Below, in pieces: positions 37,905-49,900 of a DNA stretch of 64,000 nucleotides. The stretch is from Daphnia pulex (taxonomy: Eukaryota; Arthropoda; Branchiopoda; Diplostraca; Daphniidae): positions 7,254,001 through 7,318,000 of the forward strand of contig NC_060025.1 in the NCBI RefSeq assembly GCF_021134715.1, read 5' to 3'. Position 1 is the first letter of the stretch, and every line of letters starts with the position of its first letter. Below the pieces are notes generated by a model that searched no databases, had not been told where the DNA came from, and saw only the letters and a list, made by a program, of their open reading frames with translations. Made by a program: the position numbers and the translations under genes.

Positions 37905-38497
37905 GACAATTTATGTCTTTCAGCAAATTAGAATAATACCAAAACCTTTAAAACCATTAATTATTGCACCAAAAAGAAAATAGATAACTAAAAAAAAGCT
38001 GGAGGCGCTGGGAAAATGAACAATATTTCACCGTTTGAGTATGGACATTAACTGTAAACTACGCAGCAGGCGAACAATTTTGTTTTTGTTTACAATTCGC
38101 GGTTGCCAAATCGAACATTCACGCAGCTCACGCTCACGCACGAAATAATTTTTTTTTACAGGCACGCCCAGGGCTCCAGGTAGTCAGCATAAAGTCATTC
38201 ACGCCGATCTGGTGCTCAATGGTCGTCACTTGTAAACGCCAGGAAATCTGTCACGATGTTTTTCTTCTTTATAAAATAACCGGCCGAGGATCAGAGCTAG
38301 GTTAAGCGCCTAAACACTTGCACAAAACGAATGGAGTTATATTCAATGTTCTGAGACGTATGGGATGTAATTTTTAAAACAGAATGTCGAACTCAAACTC
38401 GTTATATTTCCTTAGTATTATTCAGAATGAAACATATGAATCACATACAACCACATAAATTTTTATCAGAAATTTTATCCATTAACTTAAGTACACA
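37905..38497. other. Spacer upstream of the kelch-like gene
   Basis: About 590 bases between the KLHL start codon and the SUPT7L stop codon (both minus strand). It must hold the KLHL promoter and the SUPT7L 3' UTR. The GC content rises near 38100-38240. No coding exon seen. Confidence 0.5.
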
Positions 38498-39916
38498 TTA
38501 AAATTTACGTAGTTTTTTGTTCCCGTTTTGTTTAGCGTTTGGGGAAATAGAATCAGAACCCGCGAAAAAGGTAGGTGACGCACTGTCTTCTTTACTGGAA
38601 CTTTGTGCTCGTCCAAAACTAGGTACTCCCATTGCTTCTTGTTGCTCAAGCGTGTACAGCATCCTTAATCCAGATTCAATTCCTGTATAACAATTGCACC
38701 AAGTAAAGCAACAGGTGAAACGAAACGGAAAGATTGACGTTTACCAGGCGCAGAGATGGCCGTATTGTCCTCTAAATGTAACTGATTGACGGCTTCATGG
38801 TTTGTGTTTGATTCAGATTTGACGTTCACTTCTCTAAAGAACCATGAAACACTTAGAAATATTCCTTTCAATTTTGATGCAAATATTTCTTACACACCTA
38901 TTGAAAGAACTGTCTATATCCAGAGGTTCGTTTACGCTCCACTCAGTCAATTCTGCCCATTCTGATTCTTCCCAAGGTGTTGCAGGACCTGTTACCTTTG
39001 AGTTGTCAAACTGTGTAACAGCTTTCACGCACGCTCGATGGAGATTGTGGCTTTGTTGTCTGAGACGGTCGTTGTATCGTAGCACTCGATTAGTATAGAA
39101 GATGTGAAGATCTTTGACTCCGTTAATGCCCACATCAAACAAGGTCCTTTCCATTGCATCCTTTGCAATAATGATAACACACCACATAGAATATAACTTG
39201 ACACATTAAAATATTATGTATGCAACTTACCACAAATCCTGTTGATTGCCCCAATACTTCACGCTCAGTGTTTACTTTCAGTAAGGTACAAAACTTCATG
39301 AGCATCTCTTCCACCACTCCAGCTAACACTGACATTACTGATTCAGTAGTACTGTCAAATCCTTCATGAGCACAAACCTGGTATATCGACCTATGCAGTA
39401 CCTGTTGTACTCCTCTTCTAGTCAGCTTCATGGATGGGTGCTGCTGAATGTGTTGTCTGGCAGGCTTTGATGGGACAATTGGGATATTCTCTGGATTGAA
39501 TTTCTAATAACATCATTTTTCTTTAGTGAATGGATTTTTTTATAAATATGTACATTTTAGCATACTTTGTAAGATTTCTCAATGTGCTGAAGAAGTTCTT
39601 GCATCTGCTTTGTGTATTGAACCAGTTGAATGTTGTGTTGAGTAATAGGATCTGTTTCAAAGTATGAGATGGGAATCCTGGAATTTAAAAAATCAAAATG
39701 ATTAAGCTTTGTAGGCTATGTTATCTAACAGTGTTTAACGTACACTTGGGTTGTCATAAGATTCTCCGACTTGACGTTTTTGTTCGATGAGCAGGGCACA
39801 AAGTCTTTGCTGAGCTTTTCGATCTCATCGAAACTAAGTAAGTATGGACTCGTGAAATTACTTGTTTCATCAACAAAACCACCCCAAAGTTTAGTCTCCA
39901 TTTCATTACTCTCCAT
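38498..39916 (-). CDS. SUPT7L: STAGA/SAGA subunit SUPT7L (STAF65-gamma) homologue (364 aa)
   Basis: Six minus-strand exons: 39916-39744, 39677-39566, 39503-39231, 39160-38898, 38833-38745, 38682-38498, in matched phases, 364 residues. The core (about residues 120-215) is a bromodomain-associated histone fold: MKLTRRGVQQVL, then YQVCAHEGFDSTTESVM, then a long helix (VVEEMLMKFCTLLK). It is followed by TLFDVGINGVKDLHIFY, a block I associate with SUPT7L. This subunit pairs through its histone fold within the SAGA/STAGA histone acetyltransferase coactivator. The tail is Ser/Glu-rich and ends with a basic KKLRKF. It shares a short divergent promoter region with CLINT1. Confidence rests on motif recall, not on alignment. 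Confidence 0.85.
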
Positions 39917-40384
39917 TTGAAATTATTTGTACTTCAATAAACAACAGAATCACAGCTCACAAAACAGAAATCGACCGATCAAAACAAATTTCCAAAATAT
40001 TTTAGTTCGGTTCAATTTTAGAAAGTTCTTCTGCCGACGTTGCCAAAAGAATTATTCGGGATTGACATAAAAGTTAATTAAATATTCACAATTTACTAAT
40101 AAATGTTATTGCCTAATAATCACTATTATGTAAGAATTCCTCTGCAATTAATTAAATCCGTCGCACATTCGTTACTTTTATGTTTTAACTAATTGGCACG
40201 AGTAAACTTTAGTGACGTAGCTCCAAAGATGTCAGTCCAACAGCGGCCATAACTGTTTTGTTGTTCTGAGTGTTGACATTTCTTGAATTAAATCCTAGTT
40301 GGTGTCTAAACTGATAAATCCAGGTGTATCTTTCACATCACTCAATATTGGAAATCCGTCCTATAGGACTTGACGCAATTAAAA
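39917..40384. promoter_or_regulatory. Probable bidirectional promoter, SUPT7L / CLINT1
   Basis: 468 bases separate the two divergent start codons. There is no obvious TATA box close to either; the stretch must carry both promoters and 5' UTRs. Confidence 0.45.
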
Positions 40385-43300
40385 ATGTTGGGTCTTTGGA
40401 AAGTCCGAGAAATCGCCGACAAAGTGTAATTATTTTGCTAAATACTTGATTGCTTGCGCAATTACAGTTTGTATTATGTTTTGATCTAATTACGTCATTC
40501 ATACTTATTAGGACAAATGTGGTTATGAACTATACTGAAATTGAAGCTAAAGTAAGAGAAGCTACAAATGATGAAGCCTGGGGACCAACTGGTGAGTTCT
40601 ATTGAATGTTTTCTGTCACTCTGATTGTGTGACTTGAATCTGTGCTTTGGACTAACTGTTAAATTGTTTTTCTGTCAATAGGACAATTAATGCAAGAAGT
40701 TGCACAAGCAACATTTACATATGAACAATTCCCTGAAGTTATGGGTATGTTGTGGAAGCGGATGTTGGGTGAAAGGAAAAATTGGCGGAGAACTTATAAA
40801 GTAGGCTACAAGAGAAAAATGCAACAATTCAATTTTTTCTGACCTAATTTTCTCTTTTAGTCGTTGCTGTTGTTGAATTATCTTATCAAGAACGGTTCTG
40901 AAAGAGTTGTTACATCTGCAAGAGAACACCTGTATGATTTGCGAGGATTGGAGAATTATACCTGTGTTGATGAACAAGGCAAAGATCAGGGAGTCAACAT
41001 TAGACACAAAGTGAAAGAGATGGTTGACTTCATTCAAGATGATGACAAGTTGCGTGAAGAAAGAAAGAAAGCCAAGAAGAACAAGGACAAATATGTTGGA
41101 ATGTCTAATGATACTTTAGGTATGGGGATGGGCTATAGAGGTGGAGGTGGAGGAGGAGGAGGAGGTGGTGGTGGAGGAGCTAGTGGAGGAAGTGAGTTTT
41201 CCCTTCTTATATTTGTTTAAGACTGTATAAACTTATCAATTTTTGCAAGGTTGGGAAGAAGCACCACGGCGACGAAATGATGAATTTAGCGATTGGGATG
41301 CTAATCGCGGCAATGGTTCTTCAAGAAGGAAGAACGACGATGATAACTCGTCTGATATCAGGTAGATATTTTCTATACTTTTTAGATTAAAATGAACTCA
41401 GTCGTAATGTAATTTTGCAGTGCGGACGAATCTACGGATCGGCGAGACATCTCTTCAGGAATAGAGTCCAAATCTAGTGGTCGCTTTGGTGGCGAATTCC
41501 GTGATAGTGATGAACCACCTAAGCGTCAAGACAAGGAATTTAGATTTGATGTCGAGAAACCCACCAGTGTCAAGTCCATCAGTGCAAAACCTACAAAAAA
41601 GATTGATTTGGGAGCAGCTGCTTTCTATAAAGTAGATCCCGCTACAACTAGCTTATCCGTAAATAAGTTATTTAGTTTCACACAAACGTATCTGTTCATA
41701 AAGATAATTTAAATACTCAGAATCCTGTTACACAAACAACAAATGACAACGGCTCAAGTGATCTGCTAGCGGACGTATTTGGAAATCCCGGTAATGCCAC
41801 GACGACGGCAACAAACACAGCTGCAAATATCTTAGACGACTTCGATCCGCGCGGGGTTGACAGCGGTGCCAATGGAGATTTTGGTGATTTTTCCAGTGCC
41901 TTCTCTTCCCAAGCAGCTCCACAAGCTTCTACCAGGTAGGTCAATATATATGGATATGAAAATGAAACATGATCGTCACTCTATTTTTCTTTTATTTCAG
42001 CGATAGCTTTGCCAACTTTGGCGCTGTGTTCGATTCGTCTCCAGCTATCCCCCAAGCTGCTGCTGCTACTACTCCAAGCCAAGACGCTTTTCTTCTTGAT
42101 GATCTTTTGGCACCAGCTCCCGTCGGCCCATCCTCCATGCCCTTCAATGCCTTTTCAACGAACGTTATGCCTCCAGGTAATCAACTTAATGATTGGTTAG
42201 CTTAGATCAATAAGAATTTTTTCAATCGGGAACGGTAAAGACGGGTAAGTCTCGATTGTGTAATAGTCCCTGCTCCACTGGATGATGAAACAATCTGCTC
42301 CGAGGTCGAACAGCTTTCAATTACGTCCGTTCCACCGAAATCAGAAGAGGTTTGGAAAACCCAAGTGGGTCGTCTAATGAAGATACTTGCAACCCCCAAG
42401 CTGCGGACCGAATGCCGCAAATTAACGATTGAACTGGCTCGACTACTTCCCGGTCTACCGACGCCACAAAAGCTTTGTCTGATTGATACTCTCAGCGAAG
42501 AATGCCGGGAGTTTACGTTGAATCATTATCGGCCAATTTTGGAAGCCATGCTAGCTGTCGCCCCTGAAGATGACATGGTTCTCGTTTGGATAAAGGCTGG
42601 TCCGGCTGAAGAATCACTCCACACCCTGACACAATCGATTAAGGATTTGATGCCTAGTAAACGCCGTGACGCGTTGGTGCTTCTAGTAAGTCGCCTAATC
42701 GCATCAGACGCATTCCTCTTCAGTTGTATTTCTCCGTCGTTCAACTTGACCGATAGATGGCAATGGGAAGAAGATTGGGTACATCAGGTCGCTAGTTTAC
42801 CGGATGTATTGGGAAACGTTTTGCAAAGGTATTTACCTCTCCAGCTGGCTCCTGCCGGTTACTGTCGCTCCATCGCGTTTCAACTAGCCCGGTGCTTGTT
42901 TATTCTAAGTCAGGCCATGCAGCATTCTATCAACGTCAAGGTAGAGCCCCTAGCTGTGCTTGTGGCTAGTTTGTGTGCCAAATCCAACCCAAATTACTTA
43001 CTGGAGCCGCTTATAGAACTTATAAACAGCCTAACTAAAAACAATTTCATCGCCCGGAGACTTTGGGCTGCCTTGATGCGCTCACTAGATGATCGGTGTC
43101 TCGAACAAGTTGTGACGTACATTTCAAAATGGTCTCAATCAACTATTACTTTTAAACGACTCTTGGGAATTTCTCAGTTCCCCTTGGAAGATCGCTTGCA
43201 GCGTTTACTCTGCTCAAAACTACTACTTCTTCGGGGCTTTACCTGCACAAGAGTCGGCCGCAATGTTTTGACTTTTCTAGCCGACCACTCGGAGACTTTA

Positions 43301-45801
43301 CTGAAAGTAACCATCAACTTACTTTCAGTGTGGAGTGATAAGAATGCCCTACTTCTCACATCTCCGGAACAGCACGAATTTATTACTAAATGTCTGATCA
43401 TTGCTCTACACCTCCTTCCGCCGGAAGAGCTTACGACGCAAAGGGTGGAGTTGCACCGGATGTTGAGAGAAGGTGTAAACCATCATTTGGAATCTCCTCA
43501 AGTGGCTGTCAGAATAATTGGAATGTTTGTTGCTGAGGTTTGCACAAGACGCATTCATCCGGATGGACCTGCATTGGAATTTACTTACGATAAAACGGAT
43601 GCATTGGTTCTTCAGCTTCAGGATCTTCTTCTTCCGAAAGAAAATGAAGAATGCGATGTTGAGGACTTTGAAACCGTGCTGGAAAGGATTCAGAAAACTA
43701 CGAGTCCGAATATCCCATCAACATACGATCAACACCAAGTAAAACCGCCAGTATTACAACCATCTTCCCAGTCGAAGCAGATCCTGAAAACAGTAACATC
43801 TCAAGAAGATTTAGATAGCGACGACGATTTAGAACCTTACGACATGTCGGAAGATACTGTCGAGTCAAAATTTGAAGCTCCGTATTACATTCGTGACCTA
43901 ATGGACATGCTGGGTAACACTCAAAATGAAGCAGAAGAGTACGAGAAATTACGTTTGGCTCTTGAAGTCAGTGAAGAAATTATTCGTCAGCAACTGCCTC
44001 GTGAGCATCCTTCGCTTGCTAGTCAACTTCTGTCCATTCTAATCCATCTTCAAGACAAGTTTTCACTTCCTGATTTCATCGGATTACGAAGACGAGGATT
44101 GATTGCTGTGTGCGTTTCGCAACCGATGGAGTCGGCCCAATTTCTTACCGGCGAATTCTACCGAACTAATTACTCTGTGGTTCAAAGACTGGACATGCTC
44201 CATGTTATTAGTACTGCAGTCCAAGAGCTTTCATCTCGACCAGTTTCCACTACGTCAAGCATTGAAGACACGAATTCTGCCCAGCAAGTTGTTTCCGACA
44301 GACAAGATTGGCGTCAAGTTGTGTCACGACGAATTGAGGCCAATACGCGCCGTTTCTCCTCTACCAGCCATCGCCATGAGCCAGTGAAATACCAGAATTG
44401 CTTCAGTCCCCTAGCAGGATATTTCTTTTTCCCTCTGGCTGAAAAATTAGACCGCTGTCTAGTTCATTTGAGTCTAATGGACCAAGATTTTGTTTTGCTT
44501 TCATCTCTGATTCGAACTTTGACAACCATCTTGCACTGCATTGGGCCTGTGCCATTGACGGAACGAATGGTCCGCACTCTTGTCGACATGATCTGGTTTC
44601 TACGTTTGCATCGCGAACCCAGCGTCCGGGAAGCGTCACTGACAGCGTTTATTCAATCTCTGTTGTCAGTCAGCAATCACCAGTTAATGGCTAATCATGC
44701 ATTGGAAATCGCTGATTGGAAAGACTGGCTGCTGGAAGCGATGGAGCACGACCCGTCAACTCAAGTCCGTTCACTCGCCCAGAATGCCATTTCTCTGCTG
44801 GCCCATCAACTGAATACATGAACCGTTACATTTGGCGTTTGTAACACACGTACCAAGAAGAAGTCTCCAATACATGTCAATTGTCTTCAATGAATGCGAG
44901 ATTTTTATTTGTCTTTTTTTTCTCGTTTTTTTTTTCGTTGCTCGATTGCAGGTTCTTCGCTTCAGCCGGTGTCCCTCCTAGCGTATCCAACTGCACGCCC
45001 GCAAGCTCCGATGGCATCATCACACACGAATGTAGGTTGCCTGATGCTATATTTAAAAAGAACAAAAGCCACTTGTTTCATTTTCTTATTGGTAAAAATG
45101 AACGCTAGTCGTATTCATTGCTAAACTGCGTTCCATGACAAAACCTTTGATCTGCATCTTTTTTGTCGTCTTTGTGTGTGTATTTCTCTCACAGTCTACA
45201 TTTGTTTTTCGCGTCATCTTCGCGAGAGTGGAGCAAAGGTCAGAGCTAATAAACCTTGCTCTCTCTCTCTAGCTCACACACACTCCGTGTTGCGACGTGT
45301 TTGTTCGCCTAATATGCTAATTTTGATGCGGTTCGCTGTGTGTGTGTGAACGTGTATACGTTGTAAGTTGTGTCTGTAATTTCCCTTGTGTCTTGATTGC
45401 AGAGAATGGGGGGAGCCAACTCTGGAAGGACTTGGAGCGACGTTGGCGGGCTGAATATAAACATTGACAACCTCTCGTTGACAGGCAAGCCCAGAAGCAA
45501 CGCGCCTTCGATGAACCAGTTGGCAAGTTCGGGACCGACGTCTCCTCAGCCTATGCTCATTACCAATGCGGCTCCAGCCTCGTTGCCTTTCATGTCAGCA
45601 GGCATGGCACCTACGCCGATGATGAACATGAACCCTCGACCGATGGGTATTGCATCCACAATAGCTCCCAATCCTTACGGTGGCGGAGGAAACATGAGCG
45701 GATTCACCAACCACCCAGGGGTGATGCCTAACATGCTGGCCAACCCCAACGGAGCCGCTTCCAACATCAGCACACCATTCCATTCCGCCTTTGGCAAATA
45801 A
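40385..45801 (+). CDS. CLINT1: CLINT1 / EpsinR, ENTH-domain clathrin adaptor (596 aa isoform)
   Basis: Ten exons: 40385-40425, 40512-40591, 40682-40800, 40861-41191, 41250-41361, 41421-41658, 41721-41935, 42001-42176, 44952-45031, 45403-45801, all in phase, 596 residues. The ENTH domain fills about residues 1-150 (LGLWKVREIADKVTNVVMNY, NDEAWGPTG, LLLNYLIKNGSERVV) and binds phosphoinositides and SNAREs. A Gly-only run, an acidic/Ser region, FGD/DFDP-type motifs for clathrin and AP-1/GGA binding, and a Met/Asn/Pro-rich tail (TWSDVGGLNINIDNLS) follow. This matches EpsinR, which works in trans-Golgi/endosome vesicle traffic. The exon 42267-44821 (Tel2 module) is skipped in this form. Retention after 42176 would give a third end (GNQLNDWLA, stop 42203-42205). 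Candidate polyadenylation signals lie at 46535, 46554 and 46607. Confidence 0.92.
42267..44821 (+). CDS. TELO2: Tel2/TELO2 module, alternative last exon of the EpsinR gene (fusion 1288 aa)
   Basis: A single 2555-base exon begins after the acceptor TGTAATAG and continues in phase from the exon ending 42176 (CCA G|TC CCT). The joined product is 437 residues of EpsinR plus 851 residues of Tel2. The module covers essentially the whole TELO2 protein: an N-terminal helical repeat array, then GMFVAEVCTRRIHP, the acidic SDDDLEPYDMS (a CK2-type phospho-site region in TELO2), YYIRDLMDML, and a C-terminal repeat domain (SPLAGYFFFPLAEKLDR). Tel2 acts with Tti1/Tti2 to stabilise PI3K-like kinases such as mTOR and ATM. 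No ATG in good context opens the exon; the first in-frame ATG follows GRL at about 42377. Expression as an EpsinR-Tel2 fusion is therefore likely, as described for Drosophila lqfR. The exon is intronless in an intron-rich gene. Confidence 0.93.
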
Positions 45802-46944
45802 AAATTCGTCTTTTTTTTTCTTCTTCTCTCTTCAAAAATTTCATTTTCCCCCTCGTTAGCGTCAAGCCGATTCTTTTTAAAAGCAAAAACGCGAAACAAT
45901 AGTGATCGCCTTATACCTATGTTCCTCTTTGATTTTTCTTTCGTTGAGAATCCGACTTTTTCGATCATTCCCTGTCGAAACAGAAGGATTAATCTTCTAA
46001 AATTTTTTTTTTTCATATCCCGACTTCATTGGGGTCGTAGGAGTTGAGATTACATGCCGGTTGTAGACGCCACACACACACACACATCATTCAATCCAAT
46101 ATCCTGATTGTTTCATTTTTTCTTTTGGGGTCTTTATTTTTGAATATATAATATGTTAAAACAAAAAACAGGGAGCAAGAAAGGTGTTGGTGTGTGTGAG
46201 ATGACACAATTGCCTTAATTTTTTCTTTCTTTTCCTTCATAGATGATGGGGAAGGAAATGTCTGTTTTTCCCCCTTATTTTCCAATGTTGTTTTCATCCG
46301 TGTTGATGTGAACGAAGAAAATGATTTATACATGTTTAGGCGAGCTCAGTACTTTGAGAGAGAGGGAAGAATGACGAATTTTCGAAGAGGAGTCCCTGCA
46401 AATGATAAAAACTGGTAGCTATAATAATGTAAAATTTGTGAATGTATCGTTATCTAGCATCATGAGAAACATTAGAGAAAGAAAACCGATTGTCTCCTCT
46501 ACGATTTTGTTATTCGTTCCGCGCATTGATGGAGAATAAAATGAAATAACCAGAATAAATGACGAAATTATACCCATGTTGTATTACCGCAATACTTTGG
46601 TTGCACAATAAACATTGGTGATTGAACATCTTCGTGTCAGAAATATCTTTTTTATTATTTATCACTAGAACGGTGTTTTTATATTAATAAATAATTCGGC
46701 TCAAATCGTACAAACAATAAGAAATAAAATACAAAAATACAAGCTTCAAAATTTCTGTCAAAAATTCAAAGGTGCCAATAATTGTTAATGGAGGAAATGG
46801 GCAAAAATAAAACAGCCACAAAATGGCAACGCTGCTTTAGATGATCAGACTTTTAGCCGACACAGACAGACCCACTAAAGTTCCACAGTGCCTTGCTTTG
46901 CCCCACGTCATCACGAATACGCCGATTTCTTCACATTTTAAGCA
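45802..46944. other. CLINT1 3' UTR and TIA1 promoter region
   Basis: T-rich and AT-rich. Three AATAAA hexamers (46535, 46554, 46607) suit the CLINT1 3' end. A (CA)n tract lies at about 46071-46086. The last 200 bases before 46945 are the likely promoter and 5' UTR of the TIA1-like gene. No coding exon seen. Confidence 0.55.
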
Positions 46945-49900
46945 ATGGTAAATTAACTTAGAAAACTGTTTAATTCAACATTAGTGTAACTTTCGAAATA
47001 ACTGCTTTCTTGGCTAGTTTTATATATAATTGATTCCATGTATATGGGTTCCATTTTGACATTACGCCCCTCGTAAATGGCAGCCGAAATTTTTGTCTGG
47101 TTCTAGTTCCTTTCACCCGCAATGTACACACACTGCATGTAACGGTTTTGATTATTGTGCCGGCTTGAGCTTTTCTCATGACATAGCCATCTCTTTAATG
47201 TGACATTTCCTCCTTGACAAATTATTTGACAGTAGATGTTTATTTTATTAATAAATTTGGTTCATTGTTGTTATTCTGTATTTTTATTTTTCAGGACACC
47301 ATGAGCATTTCAATGGGAGAGTCTGAGGCCTTTCCCAGAACACTGTAAGTTAAAAATTGGACAATTTTTTTGTCAATACATATTTTCTAAGTATAATTAC
47401 TAATGCTTTCTTTTATTTGAATACAGTTATGTGGGGAATTTGGATCCTTCGGTGACAGAAGAGTTGATTATGGTGCTATTTGGACAAATCGGGACAGTCA
47501 AGGGCTGCAAAATCATACACGAGGTAAAGTCAGTCCATACCTGAGACCCAAACCAATCCTTCCCCACTTTTTCCCAGTCTGATTTGCACCTTGTGATGAG
47601 TGGGAGGCTCAAGCAAGCTTTATGGGACTGCAAGCACACTAGATTTAGCTATTACAGACCACAATCCCGCTGATCTGGGAAGGAGGAGTTTGGGGCACCA
47701 GCTGAGAGGTTATCGAGGATGCAACATCACAAGCATTAGAAAAACAGGTGCGTACACTCACTCTCCTTGGCTGTTTTGTTTTTTCTCACATAGCAGTCGA
47801 AATTTGACCGGTGTCTTTAAAAGCAAAAAAATTCAACTAAATTAAATTTTGACACATTTGAAAACAGACACTTGATTCTAGTTCAAAGAAAATCTTTCTA
47901 ACTGTCTTTCGTAGGAAAACCATTTTGGGTTTTGAATGTTCGTTGTTTAGAAATTTTTCTTCTTTTTGTTATAATAACTCAGTTCGAAAAAAGGAAGACT
48001 TGCCAATCAATAAGTGATTTTTTTCTTATTTCATAAAAGGTAATGCAAAAATGCCATTGACTCGGCAACCGAGCTATACCTCAAAGTCGGAAGGTAGCTT
48101 TTTTCATTACTATTTTTTACTACTACTAGATTAATTTTTTTTCTACTACTGGCATTTTTTTTTATTCTCTTTTTGTTAATTGACCAAACAAAGACGTTAC
48201 CAATTCTTTTTTTTTAATTTCATTTATTTTTGATAATCGTAAAAAAAGTTTCTTCTATATAACAAGTGCCAAGGAGAGTTTGTGTACCACCCCCTTTAAC
48301 GGTTTTTAATGCTCGTGTATTGCCTTTCCAGAATAATTTCTCAGTCAAAAGAATACACGTTTTGATTTCACTTGATTTTAGCTAGATGAAGAACCTAACC
48401 TGAAACAAGGGTTCTCGAATTTTAATTTCGATATCTTGTTTTTGCTTGCTCATCTCCGTTTTTTTGTTGAAGTGCTTCAAGCGGGATCGTGCCGTTTTGT
48501 GCGTGATTTGCGCAGTCCAGTCTCATTACGCTCGGGAACCTTAGTCAAGTAGGTCACATTCTCGAAAGAAGACCAGAAAAAAGGACCTCTTTTCCAGATC
48601 CTATTTTTTTTTTAACACGCTCGTATGATCACGATCATCATCAGTAGCTCGCCGGGTGTAACGGACATCCATCCCGCGGCTGGAGACTGAAGGCGTCCTT
48701 CATAATGCGAAAATCGCGCTTCGATGTATCCAATAAGAAAAGCTTCTCTCCTTCTTCTCGCCGGTTTTATGTGGATGTCACGTGTGCCATTCGATTGGCT
48801 GGCTCTGCATGTGTTGGTGGAATCTGGTTTCATCTACCCGAAATGGACACTGGTTGGGTGGATCTTTTCTTTTTCTTTCTTTCTCTCTCCTTCTCCTTCC
48901 GCCCACTTATTCCGATTTTGTTGTTGTTTTTACAGCTATACGTTGCGTCACGAATCTTTTTGTTACACCCTGAATTGGACGCATTGGCTTTGTCACGACC
49001 GTAAAAAAAAGTGAATAACAAATAAGAGTTGACAGCAAGGCGATTGCGGTCGGTAAAATTCCACTGCCCTAAAGAAAGATGTGACCCAGAGAGACAGGCG
49101 AGGAATAGCCTTGCCACTATTTTTTTTCTTTTGTTGATTGGCTCTTCTCTTGAATGAGAGTAGGAGAAAAAAAAAGTTGACATTCATTTCTGTATAAATG
49201 CTCTTTATAGGACAATTTTGATCGTCCGATCCCATTTTTCCTTGTGCCACTCTTCGCCATGTATACATTTTTTTCTTTTATTTGTAATGGAGGTAAACAT
49301 TTAGGGATGTCAAAGTTGAGCGTGTTCTCTCTCTCTCTCTCTTGTTGGTTCTCAGAGCACGAAACTGTAACGCGATATCTTTTCCTCGATAGACGCTCGT
49401 CTTGCTTCTTATAGTCCCGGGAGGGAACTAAAAAGGAGGATAGATTGGCCGATTGGTCTTGACTTTAAGTCGCTCACCCGTTTTTGCATAAGTGGCTCGG
49501 AAATTGAGGCAGATCTATGCAGATCCGATTCCCGCGCTCTTATCTCTCCTCCACATCGTTTTGAATTTGACTTCAGACTGCTTGTCGTGTCTCTCTCTCT
49601 CTCTCTAGTCTTGTGCCGAGGAGACGCGCTGTCTTTTCCATTTTGATGCAGCTCGAAAAGAATGAGATGAAGGGACGGCTCGGAAACAAAACGTCCCATC
49701 ATTTCTTACATAGACCTACTAACCTCGTTAACGAGAGATCCTTTTAAAACTCATTTCCGGCAACTGAAAAATGGTAAAAATTCACTTGGTAATTCCAATG
49801 AAACGAAACAGAATTTTGTTATTTCTTTCTTCCTCTCTTCACTTCAAATGCCTTCTCGTCGCTCCGCACTGCCTAGCCCCTTTTGATGGCCTAGTCGACG

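Noticed and set aside
43174-44639. Minus-strand frames opposite the Tel2 exon
   Set aside because: Shadows of a long, well-recognised plus-strand coding exon.
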